The notes: generated by a model from the sequence alone, not told the origin. A DNA stretch of 40,727 nucleotides from an uncultured Bacteroidales bacterium (GCA_944326225.1 CALVDI010000019.1:1-40727), one strand, 5' to 3'; shown: positions 17,249 to 27,453, numbered from the stretch's first letter. Made by a program: numbers and translations.

Positions 17249-18338
17249 TGCCGTTCAATATTTTCCAGTAGCCGTTCTTCTTTGCGCCTGCTCTTTCTAT
17301 GATGCCTTTCTCCCTGAGCCGGTCAATTGCCCGCTTTATCGTGCTCCTCGACTTTTTAGTATTGGCTGCCATCTCTTCAATCTTGACAGATGGATTCTCC
17401 GCTATAAGTTGTAGGACAGCTATTTCTGTCAAGGATGCCTTTCCGGTCAGATTGTTTAAAGGTTCATTTTGAGCCTTTAAATTGGGCTTTAAAGGTTCAT
17501 TCCGGACCTTTAATCCGTCCGCTTTTATATGCAGGGTCCTGTTCCGCAAGTCGGCCCCTTCGTTCAGAAGGAGATGGCGCAAAAATCTTTCCAGCGGCTC
17601 TGTGGTGGCTGTTATGCCTTTTTTCAGGTCATTGTAATTGGCCCTGACAAGGGCATTTCGGAAAAACCACGAGTGTCTCTCGAAAGTATCGTTTCCTACA
17701 TTGAATCCGAAACTGCGGAGATATTTTATCAGGAATACCGCAGTTGTGCGGGTGTTGCCTTCTCCGAAGGGGTGAATCTGCCAAAGATTGGATATGAATC
17801 TTGCAATATGCCGCACAGCCTCATCGGCTGTCAGTCCCTCGTATGAAAAATCCCTTTCAGTAGAGATGTCGTGTTCCAGGGTCTCGGTTATCAGTCCGGC
17901 ACCGGCATATATTACTGTACCTCCGTCCAATACCCATTCTTTTTTGGTGATGTTATAGTCCCGGATGCGGCCGGCGAATTTGTAAATGCCTGTGAAAAGA
18001 TACCGATGGATACGGATGAGTTCAGCCGGAGTCATGGAGAATGCCTGTTCTGCGAGAAGTTCGGTGATTCTGTAAGAGACTGTGTCAGCCTCCTTTGTCC
18101 GCTCATCACTGCCGGTGTCTTCCCTTGCTGTGCGGCTTTCATAGTAGGACTCAATGCGCTGCCGTACTTCCCGAAGCGAGATGTCTCCCTCGATATGCTC
18201 GCGGGCGGTATCTATAAGGTACGCCGAGGGCTTCAGTCCGTCCACGTCCTGAAGTCCGATGGCCGTGCGCCATGCCTGCGCCCGCTCCGCCCTCGACGGC
18301 TCTCCCTGCCTTATATATTCCTCAAAATCCGTTATCAT
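17238..18338 (-). CDS. Fic-family AMP transferase with VbhA-like N-terminus and winged-helix C-terminus
   Basis: A 366-aa protein. The Fic core has H-P-F-G-E-G-N-T-R at 189-197, including the catalytic His, with the GNTR variant instead of GNGR. The first 70 residues (A-I-G-L-Q-D-V-D-G-L then I-E-G-D-I-S) resemble antitoxin-type VbhA domains fused to Fic proteins; I do not see a canonical S/TxxxEG inhibitory motif. The last 65 residues fit a winged helix-turn-helix, suggesting autoregulation. Between them an 11-aa unit (L-K-x-x-N-E-P-L) occurs twice, from a 33-bp tandem repeat at 17455-17501. The frame opens 33 codons upstream, but a promoter overlaps that part, so I start at 18338. It probably AMPylates a cellular protein; target unknown. 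Confidence 0.88.
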   Translation of the reverse strand: MITDFEEYIRQGEPSRAERAQAWRTAIGLQDVDGLKPSAYLIDTAREHIEGDISLREVRQRIESYYESRTAREDTGSDERTKEADTVSYRITELLAEQAFSMTPAELIRIHRYLFTGIYKFAGRIRDYNITKKEWVLDGGTVIYAGAGLITETLEHDISTERDFSYEGLTADEAVRHIARFISNLWQIHPFGEGNTRTTAVFLIKYLRSFGFNVGNDTFERHSWFFRNALVRANYNDLKKGITATTEPLERFLRHLLLNEGADLRNRTLHIKADGLKVRNEPLKPNLKAQNEPLNNLTGKASLTEIAVLQLIAENPSVKIEEMAANTKKSRSTIKRAIDRLREKGIIERAGAKKNGYWKILNGNEY

Positions 18339-18348
18339 AATAGCAGAG

Positions 18349-18379
18349 CAAAGATACGCAAAGTCGTCCACATGGCAAA
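18349..18379 (-). promoter_or_regulatory. Promoter of the fic operon
   Basis: On the minus strand TTTG (18376-18379), 19 bp, TATCTTTG (18349-18356). The -7 box ends 10 bp before the ATG at 18338, so the mRNA would have almost no leader. This also rules against the longer open frame as the start. Confidence 0.75.
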
Positions 18380-18419
18380 GTGACATTTTGGCAGAGTGTG
18401 CGGAGTGGCACTTAATTTG
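18375..18419 (+). promoter_or_regulatory. groESL control region with three octamer repeats
   Basis: Three similar octamers, GCAAAGTG (18375), GCAGAGTG (18391) and GCGGAGTG (18400), precede a near-consensus promoter, TTTG at 18387-18390 and TTAATTTG at 18412-18419 (21-bp spacing). No CIRCE/HrcA inverted repeat is present. The octamers overlap the fic -33 box and could couple both promoters. Confidence 0.45.
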
Positions 18420-18464
18420 TTTAACAAGTCTGTGCAAGTTGAAAACAACTAAAATTTAAAAGAT

Positions 18465-18734
18465 ATGAACATTAGACCTTTAGCAGACAGAGTGCTCGTA
18501 GAGCCCAAAGAAGCTGAGACCAAGACAGCAAGCGGAATCTATATTCCTGAGACAGCAAAAGAGAAACCCCAGCAGGGTAAGGTAATCGCTGTAGGCAGCG
18601 GCAAGAAGGATGAGCCCATGGAACTGAAAGTGGGCGACACCGTTCTCTACGGAAAATATTCCGGAACCGAGATTACCGTTGACGGCAAGGACTATCTGAT
18701 GATGCGTCAGTCCGACGTGCTCGCAGTTCTTTAA
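18465..18734 (+). CDS. groES: Co-chaperonin GroES
   Basis: An 89-aa GroES that caps the GroEL ring. The N-terminus ([11 protein letters not shown]), the mobile loop around residues 17-35 ([13 protein letters not shown]) and the C-terminal [11 protein letters not shown] and [11 protein letters not shown] blocks are diagnostic. groEL follows after 34 bp. The operon lies between the two inverted-repeat arms, so its orientation would change if the segment inverts. Confidence 0.97.
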   Translation: MNIRPLADRVLVEPKEAETKTASGIYIPETAKEKPQQGKVIAVGSGKKDEPMELKVGDTVLYGKYSGTEITVDGKDYLMMRQSDVLAVL

Positions 18735-18756
18735 TTCTGTTTTGTTTAACTTTTAA

Positions 18757-20397
<1,641 letters not shown>

Positions 20398-20431
20398 TAG
20401 GCTGACGGTACTCCCATATTTTGAGACAATG

Positions 20432-20469
20432 CTGCCGCAACCGTCTAGGATGACGATTGCGGCAGTTTT
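20432..20469 (+). terminator. Intrinsic terminator of groESL
   Basis: CTGCCGCAA (20432-20440) pairs perfectly with TTGCGGCAG (20457-20465), with an inner CGTC/GACG stem, followed by TTTT. It lies 35 bp after the groEL stop and isolates the recombinase gene. Confidence 0.85.
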
Positions 20470-20490
20470 CGTATTCTTTTCTGCGGCCGC

Positions 20491-20508
20491 TTGCATACAA
20501 TTTGCATA
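20491..20508 (+). repeat. Left 18-bp inverted repeat flanking the recombinase gene
   Basis: TTGCATACAATTTGCATA, itself holding two TTGCATA direct half-units. Its near reverse complement lies 4 bp after the recombinase stop, at 21777-21794 (16/18 identical). It may be a recombinase-binding or crossover site. Confidence 0.7.
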
Positions 20509-20512
20509 AAAC

Positions 20513-20548
20513 AACTAACTTATTCTCATACCACTAAATAAATTAGTT
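20513..20548. repeat. AT-rich inverted repeat just before the recombinase start
   Basis: AACTAACTTATT (20513-20524) pairs with AAATAAATTAGTT (20536-20548), 11 of 12 positions, with an 11-nt loop. It ends 4 bp before the ATG. A role as operator, leader hairpin masking the start, or recombinase-binding site is possible. Confidence 0.55.
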
Positions 20549-20552
20549 AATT

Positions 20553-21773
20553 ATGTTGAGATTTTCAAGAAAAGGAATCTCTGTGACCGTTGTACTGGAC
20601 AGGCGCAGAGCAAAAATGAGCGGATTGTATCCCGTGAAAATTGAAGTAGTCTGGCAGGGAAAGCAGAAATATTTCCCGACTGGTGTGGACATGTCTGCTG
20701 AGAACTGGAATAAAATGCGTATAAGACACAAGATAAGTGAGGAGACAATAGAGATTGAGAAATGTTTCAGCAGAATAAGGAACGAAGTTGCCGAAATGCT
20801 GGAGAAAGACAGTCTATCACTCAGGACGCTTGAGATACGGTGTGGACGATCATCGTGCTACAATGTCAACAAAGCCCTGCGCACAATGATGGAGGAGTGT
20901 GCGAGGGAAGGCAAGACCAACTCATATTACAGATACCGCTCAACTCTTGTCAATATTGAGAAATTTGCAGGGAGCAACGTACCGTTCTCATCGGTGACTG
21001 TGGACTGGCTGAAAAAGTGTGAGGATTTATGGATGCGTGAAGGCAAAAGCACGACAACAGTCTGCATCTACATGAAGACTCTCAAAAGTGTTATGTACAA
21101 GGCTATGGATGAAGGATATATAAGGCATTCGTCATTTCCTTTCGGAAGAGGAGGGTATGCTGTTCCCAAAGGAGCAGTACGCAAGATGGCCTTGAGCAAA
21201 AGCCAGATTAAGCGGATAGTAGAATACCGGGGGCCGTCAGATCTGGAGATGTACCGTGACTTGTGGCTGTTCTCCTATCTGTGCAACGGTATCAATTTCA
21301 AAGACATGCTCTTCCTTAAACACAAAGATATAGTAGACGGTGAGATTCATTTTATCCGCTCGAAGACCAGATATGCCTACGGCACGAGGAAAGTTATCCA
21401 TGCTAATATAAATCCTAAAATGCAGGAGATTTTGGACAAGTGGGGCAATCCGGCCATACGTCCTGACACTTGCCTCTTCAAATATGCTAAAGGTAATGAG
21501 GATGGTTTCAAGGCCGATATGCTTGTCCGCAAGATAGTCCGCAAATGCAACGCAGCTTTGAAAATAATTGCACAGGAACTGGATATTCCAGTATTTACCA
21601 CATATTCGGCCAGGCATTCATTTGCTACTGTTATGCAAAGAAGCGGAGCCGGGATATCATTTATTTCCGAATGTCTGGGACATTCCAGTCTCGTAGTGAC
21701 TGAAAATTATCTTGCTGGATTCGGAAGGGAAGAGAGGGTGCGGAATTCCGCACTTTTGACCGATTTTGACTGA
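20553..21773 (+). CDS. Tyrosine recombinase/integrase
   Basis: A 406-aa Bacteroidota-type tyrosine recombinase: an arm-binding-like N-terminus (1-95), SAM-like core-binding domain (about 105-195) and catalytic domain (about 212-395). Catalytic positions are K271, R354 (in Y351-S-A-R354), H377 (L-G-H-S-S) and nucleophile Y386 (T-E-N-Y-L). The first arginine position holds N245 in C-N-G-I-N, and the usual box-II His is Tyr; I recall similar variants in Bacteroidota integrases, so activity is not excluded. No phage or conjugation genes are near, so it is more likely a local DNA-rearranging enzyme than an element integrase. It sits 131 bp before coiled-coil gene 2, between the inverted-repeat arms, and is flanked by 18-bp inverted repeats. 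Confidence 0.9.
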   Translation: MLRFSRKGISVTVVLDRRRAKMSGLYPVKIEVVWQGKQKYFPTGVDMSAENWNKMRIRHKISEETIEIEKCFSRIRNEVAEMLEKDSLSLRTLEIRCGRSSCYNVNKALRTMMEECAREGKTNSYYRYRSTLVNIEKFAGSNVPFSSVTVDWLKKCEDLWMREGKSTTTVCIYMKTLKSVMYKAMDEGYIRHSSFPFGRGGYAVPKGAVRKMALSKSQIKRIVEYRGPSDLEMYRDLWLFSYLCNGINFKDMLFLKHKDIVDGEIHFIRSKTRYAYGTRKVIHANINPKMQEILDKWGNPAIRPDTCLFKYAKGNEDGFKADMLVRKIVRKCNAALKIIAQELDIPVFTTYSARHSFATVMQRSGAGISFISECLGHSSLVVTENYLAGFGREERVRNSALLTDFD

Positions 21774-21776
21774 AAA

Positions 21777-21794
21777 TACGCAAACTGTATGCAA
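21777..21794 (-). repeat. Right 18-bp inverted repeat flanking the recombinase gene
   Basis: On the minus strand TTGCATACAGTTTGCGTA, matching the left copy at 20491-20508 at 16 of 18 positions. It begins 3 bp after the recombinase stop codon. Confidence 0.7.
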
Positions 21795-21878
21795 ACCGGA
21801 AATACAATTGCCCATAGATTATCATTACTGTTGTGAGAATCACAGCTTATCCGCCGAGTGACACGCCATCACATTGTT

Positions 21879-22060
21879 ATTACTATGTGTAACAATTTAC
21901 AGTTATGAAAAAACACTTTTTCAATGTGATTGCGGCACTCGCGCTGGTGTGCGGAGTGTTCGCGTTTTCGGGCTGTACTGACTACGAGGAGGACATCAAC
22001 GCGATCAACGACCGCCTTGACAACCTCGAGACAGGTCAGTTGGCGAGCCTGGAAGAACAG
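21879..22060 (+). repeat. Right arm of long inverted repeat shared by the two coiled-coil genes
   Basis: Reverse complement of 16013-16198 as described for the left arm: 17 identical bp (21879-21895) and 164 bp with one mismatch (21897-22060). In this copy the 17-mer is part of a TTGTTA-N10-TAACAA palindrome that the left copy lacks. Confidence 0.95.
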
Positions 22061-25000
22061 ATTGAGGCCATCAGCGGTGCTTTGGAAGACGCCAATGGCT
22101 TGATCGATGTACTGCAGGGCAATGTAGGAGACCTTAAGGCCGCTGACGAGACCCTCGGTAAGCAGATTGATGCCATCAATGGTGAGATTGAAACCGTAAA
22201 AGGGGAGATTACCGATCTTGGCAAACAGATCTCGTCTCTTGAAGACGACTTGAACCGCAGAATAGACAGCGTTGTGGACGAACTCAAAGAAGCCGATTCC
22301 ACAAATGCCAAGAGAATCAGTGATCTTGCCGACAAACTGGAGGCAGCACAAGCTGAACTGGAGAAACTTATATCCGACGGTGACGCAGCCAATCTCGCCA
22401 AGATTAATGAGCTTTCAGAAAGGATAGATAACCTTTATGACGAGCTGATCAAGGCGATTAAAGACGGTGATCAGGCAAATGCAGAAGAGATCGGTGCTGT
22501 TGCAGATGACCTCAAGGCTCTCCGAGATGAATTCGATACTAAGGTTGAAGAACTGGCGGATCTGGTTTCTGCCGTCGCGCAGCTTAAGTCAGATCTCGAG
22601 AATCTTCAGGAACTGACATCAGGTCTTCCGGCGCTCGAAGAGCTGGTAAATGAGATAGCCGAAAGTTACCTCTCGATAGATGAGGCAAGTAAGACATATG
22701 CAACCATCAAGATGCTTGAGGACTCTATCGGAAAAGTCAATGGAAGGCTTGACCTGCTTGAGAGCCTTAACATAGGTGAGCGGCTTGGAAAGATAGAAGA
22801 TGTACTTATTCCCGGACTTCAAACACAGATAGACGACGTAAGGGCAACAGCTTCTGAGGCCAAGAGGATTGCAGAAACTGCGCTGAGCAAAGCAGAAGAT
22901 GCTCTTGGACAGATTGAAGTCCTGCAGGAGGCCCTGGGCTCATATGCGACATCCGGAGAACTTGAGGCCCACATGGAGTATCTGCTCAACATGGTTGAGA
23001 CTCTAAGCAAAAAGGACCTCGAGCTGGAAGGTCTCATAAAAGATCTGGAATCATCTGTGGCATTGAAGATTCTTGATGTCCAAAATAGTATTGATTCTCT
23101 CGATGACAAGCTTGATAAAGCCATAGAGGACATCAAGAATACTATGGCGACCAAAGAGGAACTCGATGCCAGGATCCAGGAGGTCATGAACATGATCGAT
23201 GAGACTGCCGACAAGATCAGCGAAGAAATGCTCAGGGAGATCAATGAGGCGACACAGAACCTGCAAAACCAGATCAATACCATCAACGGCCAGATTGAGG
23301 ACATCAACGAGGCCCTTGATTCCCTCGATGAAAGAGTAACCGAAATCGAAGGATGGAAAGATGATATTCAGGACCTTGAGAATAGAATCCAGAGTCTGGT
23401 ATTCGTCCCCGAGTACAATGACGGAAAAGCTACAGTACTGTCATACACCATCAACTCTGTTCCTGTATCCGACAGTATGGTGGTGACAGCAACTTTCCAG
23501 GTCACACCCGCCGCTCTTGCTGAGAATGTCATCAACCAGTATGACAATGTATTTGTCAACGTAATTCCCGTGCTGACAAGATCTGCTTCCGATGCTGCTT
23601 TCATAGCTTCAGCACAAGACAGAACTCTTCGTCTCAGTAAAGGTAAGGGAGCCGGCTATATCGATATGGAAGTGACAGTTCCTGTTACGACAGAAGACGA
23701 TATAGAACTTACTCCCGGGGCATTTGCCATCTCATTCTACGTAGCTTCAAAAGAAGAAGTTGAAGCAATCATAAATGACGACATGGCTATCGCGGATATG
23801 GATGCCGGCACCTACATTGCCAGCGATTATGTCCAGACTGCAGGCAAGGCGACAGCCATTGACGATACTTATGTTCTTTACAATGAAGTAGTTGGAAAAG
23901 AATATCCTTCGATGGATGAAGTTGTGGATGAGGTGAACTCTTACGAAAGGGCATGGTCGGTACTTAACAGAGAGGTGTCATTCTATGGAGACAACAACTA
24001 TGATGAAAAAGACGACGGTACTTACACCCTTCACATCAAGCTGGACGATGAGTACTATACTCTTGAAGAGGCCGCAGCTATGTTCAGAGCCAATGTGGCG
24101 GACATAACACCTGATTACAGCTACATCATCCAATACTACGACAGGCTGGATAATGCAGTTTCTTCCATTGCGGAATACTTCGATGTAACGGAAGAGGAAC
24201 CATACGGTCTTAAAATAGACATGGCCAAAGCGAGTGAGATGACAGATATTATCGGCTCGTACGTCTTTGCCAAGAACATGTTCACTTTCGGTGAAGACAG
24301 CAGGTACGGCGGTGGTCTTACCGTTGTCGAGAATACCGGCAAGTACAAAGTAATCAATCTGCCTATCAATATCAACATAGATGCCGCAAGGATTGACTGG
24401 ACCTATGACTTTGCTCTTGCGCATGCCAACGACAGTGAGAACCCTGCAGTGCCGAACATCCAGCCTATTGACAGTACTCTGTCATATATGGCCGAGAATC
24501 TCGGTGAAACCAGTCTTGCAGACATCCTCACACTCGAGCCCAAATTAACTGAAGTCCGCCTTGGTGATTCAGAGACTCCGATGGCTGCTCAGGATGCACC
24601 CGTCATAGCCTTCAGCAATGTCAACAAGCTGGATGACACTACCGGTTCGATTGACATATCAGTCATCAAGTATGACTTCTCTGCAGAGACAGAAAACGTA
24701 TACCACTTCACCAATACCTACTATCTTGAGGATTATATGGTTAACTGCACTGTCAACTTCACGCTTACCCTGGGTCAGATGCCCGGTGATATTTTCGTGA
24801 ACTACGAGCAGTTGCCCAGAGATATCAAATTCATGCTGCCTGGATCCGGCGATTTCGACACTATCGGTATTGATAACGGCTATACTAAGGCATTCAAGAT
24901 TCTCAATACCCAGAATCCCACATGGTTCACAGACGAGGCTCAGCTTACAAGCTCAATGCAGGTCAACGATATGACAAGATTCACGACTTACAGAGACGGT

Positions 25001-26107
25001 GAGATACTTAACGGTTATGAGTCCGTAGAGAACACTTCACAGAATCCAGTCTACACAAGGCTCTCGGTAGAACCTGATGCTGAGTATCCCAGCGGTTCTT
25101 ACGTAAGGGTAAGCTCATCGCAGATAACAGCTGTAGGCAATGTATTTGACTTCATCACTGAGATCAATACATGGTATGGTGTAACTTACACATACACAAA
25201 TAGCGGAAAGGTAAGCGGGCCTGAATTTGCACTCGACTACATACATACGCACGTTTATGGCTATGACGGACCCAATCCCTATGTTCAGCTCGACTACCAT
25301 CTCAACGGCAACGGTGTATATGTCATCGATGAGGCCAATCTCAAGAACTACTTCGAGGTAACCGGTCTGCCGGAAGGATTCGAGGGTGAGCTTACAGTCA
25401 GATTCGAGACTCTCACACAGGAGAATCCCGCAGAGGGCTATAAGAATGTACCTTCTATTCCTGTCCTCAATGTAAACAACGAGACCGGCTCATTGGGCGA
25501 GTACACCATTGACTGGGCACAGTATACTGCCCGTGACCTGAATATCAGGGCAACTCTTGTCGCCTCGGCCAACGAGACTACGACTGAGGAGATTGAGCTC
25601 AACAGCCTTGACCTTACAGTTCAGGTATATCCTCTGGTTGAAAGCGCGTCGATGAAGACTTCCGAGGATCTCGACTACTATGGCAACAACTACGTAATGG
25701 ACGGTGATTACATCATCCTGAACAGAGAGGCCAACGAGACAGTGACCATCAGGCTCTGGGAGTATGTCAATGCATTTGCCAGGTTCAGCGACGGCAAGAA
25801 CTTCGTTCCTTACGAGAATGCCGGCGGAGATCGTCATGAGAACCTTATTTATGTAAACCAGAACAGCGCGATGACAATCTATGGTGCAACACTGGTATTT
25901 GACGACAACTATGATGCCATCTCAGGTGACCAGAGAAGACTGCTCGACTACGATGCAGCAGCCGGTACTGTAATATACCACGCTGAGGATGGAGAGATCG
26001 CAAACCCGATCTACATCACTGTCGAGGGAGATATGCTCTACTACCTGGACTACAACCATGTGGAAGCATATCCTGTGACTATAAAGATCAAACTTCAGGA
26101 CATGTAG
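21905..26107 (+). CDS. Giant coiled-coil surface lipoprotein, copy 2
   Basis: A 1400-aa paralogue of the minus-strand giant. The first 52 codons, including lipobox Cys24 and the acidic T-D-Y-E-E-D, are the same protein sequence. Residues about 53-492 are heptad-like coiled coil, roughly 130 residues shorter than in copy 1. The R-I-Q-S-L-V-F-V-P-E-Y junction follows, then about 900 residues of beta-rich, Tyr/Asp/Asn-rich domains that are only distantly similar to copy 1. Base composition is more AT-rich and codon choice less biased than in copy 1, suggesting lower or rarer expression. No consensus promoter is found in the 131 bp upstream. A paired ompA-like gene follows after a hairpin. Likely surface stalk; function unknown. 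Confidence 0.88.
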   Translation: MKKHFFNVIAALALVCGVFAFSGCTDYEEDINAINDRLDNLETGQLASLEEQIEAISGALEDANGLIDVLQGNVGDLKAADETLGKQIDAINGEIETVKGEITDLGKQISSLEDDLNRRIDSVVDELKEADSTNAKRISDLADKLEAAQAELEKLISDGDAANLAKINELSERIDNLYDELIKAIKDGDQANAEEIGAVADDLKALRDEFDTKVEELADLVSAVAQLKSDLENLQELTSGLPALEELVNEIAESYLSIDEASKTYATIKMLEDSIGKVNGRLDLLESLNIGERLGKIEDVLIPGLQTQIDDVRATASEAKRIAETALSKAEDALGQIEVLQEALGSYATSGELEAHMEYLLNMVETLSKKDLELEGLIKDLESSVALKILDVQNSIDSLDDKLDKAIEDIKNTMATKEELDARIQEVMNMIDETADKISEEMLREINEATQNLQNQINTINGQIEDINEALDSLDERVTEIEGWKDDIQDLENRIQSLVFVPEYNDGKATVLSYTINSVPVSDSMVVTATFQVTPAALAENVINQYDNVFVNVIPVLTRSASDAAFIASAQDRTLRLSKGKGAGYIDMEVTVPVTTEDDIELTPGAFAISFYVASKEEVEAIINDDMAIADMDAGTYIASDYVQTAGKATAIDDTYVLYNEVVGKEYPSMDEVVDEVNSYERAWSVLNREVSFYGDNNYDEKDDGTYTLHIKLDDEYYTLEEAAAMFRANVADITPDYSYIIQYYDRLDNAVSSIAEYFDVTEEEPYGLKIDMAKASEMTDIIGSYVFAKNMFTFGEDSRYGGGLTVVENTGKYKVINLPININIDAARIDWTYDFALAHANDSENPAVPNIQPIDSTLSYMAENLGETSLADILTLEPKLTEVRLGDSETPMAAQDAPVIAFSNVNKLDDTTGSIDISVIKYDFSAETENVYHFTNTYYLEDYMVNCTVNFTLTLGQMPGDIFVNYEQLPRDIKFMLPGSGDFDTIGIDNGYTKAFKILNTQNPTWFTDEAQLTSSMQVNDMTRFTTYRDGEILNGYESVENTSQNPVYTRLSVEPDAEYPSGSYVRVSSSQITAVGNVFDFITEINTWYGVTYTYTNSGKVSGPEFALDYIHTHVYGYDGPNPYVQLDYHLNGNGVYVIDEANLKNYFEVTGLPEGFEGELTVRFETLTQENPAEGYKNVPSIPVLNVNNETGSLGEYTIDWAQYTARDLNIRATLVASANETTTEEIELNSLDLTVQVYPLVESASMKTSEDLDYYGNNYVMDGDYIILNREANETVTIRLWEYVNAFARFSDGKNFVPYENAGGDRHENLIYVNQNSAMTIYGATLVFDDNYDAISGDQRRLLDYDAAAGTVIYHAEDGEIANPIYITVEGDMLYYLDYNHVEAYPVTIKIKLQDM

Positions 26108-26139
26108 AGTGATTTTCTGGATTTGAATTATATTTCAGG

Positions 26140-26168
26140 TGAGGGTGGTCGGCTAAAGGCCACCCTCA
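26140..26168 (+). terminator. Intercistronic hairpin between coiled-coil gene 2 and ompA-like copy 2
   Basis: TGAGGGTGG (26140-26148) pairs with CCACCCTCA (26160-26168), followed by TTTATT. It is the counterpart of 11496-11526, with a covarying base pair and a shorter loop. Confidence 0.75.
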
Positions 26169-26206
26169 TTTATTAAAAGCCAATATTAACCCAAGACATA
26201 AAAGCA

Positions 26207-27352
26207 ATGAAAAGAATACTGACAATTACGATACTGTTTCTCACAGCGGGAGTTCTGTGGGGACAGCAGAAAGATAGGTCATACGATGAGTTCAGCGGCC
26301 ACTGGCTGATTACCGTCCAGGGCGGAATAGGTCAGACAATAGGCGAGACGTCTTTCGGAAGTCTTATATCTCCTGCCGCCTCTTTGTCTTTCGGATACCA
26401 GTTTACTCCCGTGTGGGGCCTGCGTGCCGGTGTGAGCGGCTGGCAGGCTAAGGGTGCCGTGGTGGACGCTACCACGAGCGTGTACCGCTACAACTACATA
26501 CAGGGCAACATTGATGTCCTCGTCGACCTGTGCGGTATAGCCGGCTACCGTGTGAGCCGGGCAGTGAGCCCCTACCTGTTCGCGGGTATCGGTGTGAACA
26601 GTGCATTCAACAATAAGGAGGCCCAGGATCTTGGTCCGCGCCTTCCCGATGGCAACCTGCTTTGGGGAGGAAGCAAGATTCTCCCGGCCGGACGCTTCGG
26701 CGTGGGCATGGGCGTGCGCATCACGGACTGGCTGCACTTCAACCTCGAGGTCAACGCCAACGTTCTCGGAGACGCCTTCAATTCCAAGAAAGGCAGCGCG
26801 GTGGATTGGCAGCTCGGCGCGCTGGCGGGCTTCACGTTCAGGATAGGCCTGAAGAAAGACAAGCCGGAGGATGAGATCCTTGTGGTGGAATCTGCTCCCG
26901 TAGCTGAGCCAGAGTCGGTTGCGGAGCCTGAACCCGTGGCCGAGCCTGTACCCGAGCCAGCCGTAGCTGCCACGGCTGCTGCTGAGTCGTCCCTCGAGGG
27001 GGGCGAGTACACCGCTCCCGCCTTTGAGGCCGTGGAGAAGAACATCTTCTTCCTCATCGGTCAGAGTTCGATCAGGGAGAGCGAAACCTCAAAGGTGGAC
27101 GAGGTGGTGTCCCTGCTCAGAGAGAACCCTCAGACGAGTGTGACCGTGACTGGCCACGCTGACAGGGAGACCGGCACTGCCGAGCGCAACATGGACCTCT
27201 CCAAAGAGAGAGCCGAGAACGTCGCCGCGGCCCTGATTGCCGCCGGCATCGAGGCCGACAGGATCACCGTTGCCTACAAGGGCGACACCGAGAACGTCTC
27301 TCCCGTCGCGGAGGAGAACCGCGTGGCCGTCTGCGTGGTCGCTGCCGAGTAG
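26207..27352 (+). CDS. OmpA-family outer-membrane protein, copy 2
   Basis: A 381-aa paralogue of copy 1 with the same plan: signal peptide ending near L-W-G-Q, beta-barrel to about 216, a V-A-E-P-repeat linker (about 225-260), and an OmpA peptidoglycan-binding domain with T-V-T-G-H-A-D-R-E and N-M-D-L-S-x-x-R-A-E-N-V. The barrel is largely conserved with copy 1, while signal peptide and linker differ. Conserved pairing of an ompA-like gene with each coiled-coil gene implies a functional two-protein unit, for example stalk plus cell-wall-anchored outer-membrane base. Confidence 0.9.
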   Translation: MKRILTITILFLTAGVLWGQQKDRSYDEFSGHWLITVQGGIGQTIGETSFGSLISPAASLSFGYQFTPVWGLRAGVSGWQAKGAVVDATTSVYRYNYIQGNIDVLVDLCGIAGYRVSRAVSPYLFAGIGVNSAFNNKEAQDLGPRLPDGNLLWGGSKILPAGRFGVGMGVRITDWLHFNLEVNANVLGDAFNSKKGSAVDWQLGALAGFTFRIGLKKDKPEDEILVVESAPVAEPESVAEPEPVAEPVPEPAVAATAAAESSLEGGEYTAPAFEAVEKNIFFLIGQSSIRESETSKVDEVVSLLRENPQTSVTVTGHADRETGTAERNMDLSKERAENVAAALIAAGIEADRITVAYKGDTENVSPVAEENRVAVCVVAAE

Positions 27353-27383
27353 AGTCCCGCTTTACGGAACAATCAACAGCACT

Positions 27384-27415
27384 GATGCCGGTCTGGAAAA
27401 TCTCCAGCCGGCATC
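27384..27415 (+). terminator. Terminator hairpin after ompA-like copy 2
   Basis: GATGCCGG (27384-27391) pairs with CCGGCATC (27408-27415), with inner CTGGA/TCCAG. The arms and parts of the loop match the hairpin after copy 1, marking the outer edge of the duplicated unit. Confidence 0.75.
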
Positions 27416-27453
27416 ATTCGTAATAATGATTATTGCGGGTGTACTATCTTAGT

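Noticed and set aside
18361-18464. HrcA/CIRCE operator before groES
   Set aside because: No TTAGCACTC-N9-GAGTGCTAA-like dyad is present; only short direct octamers.
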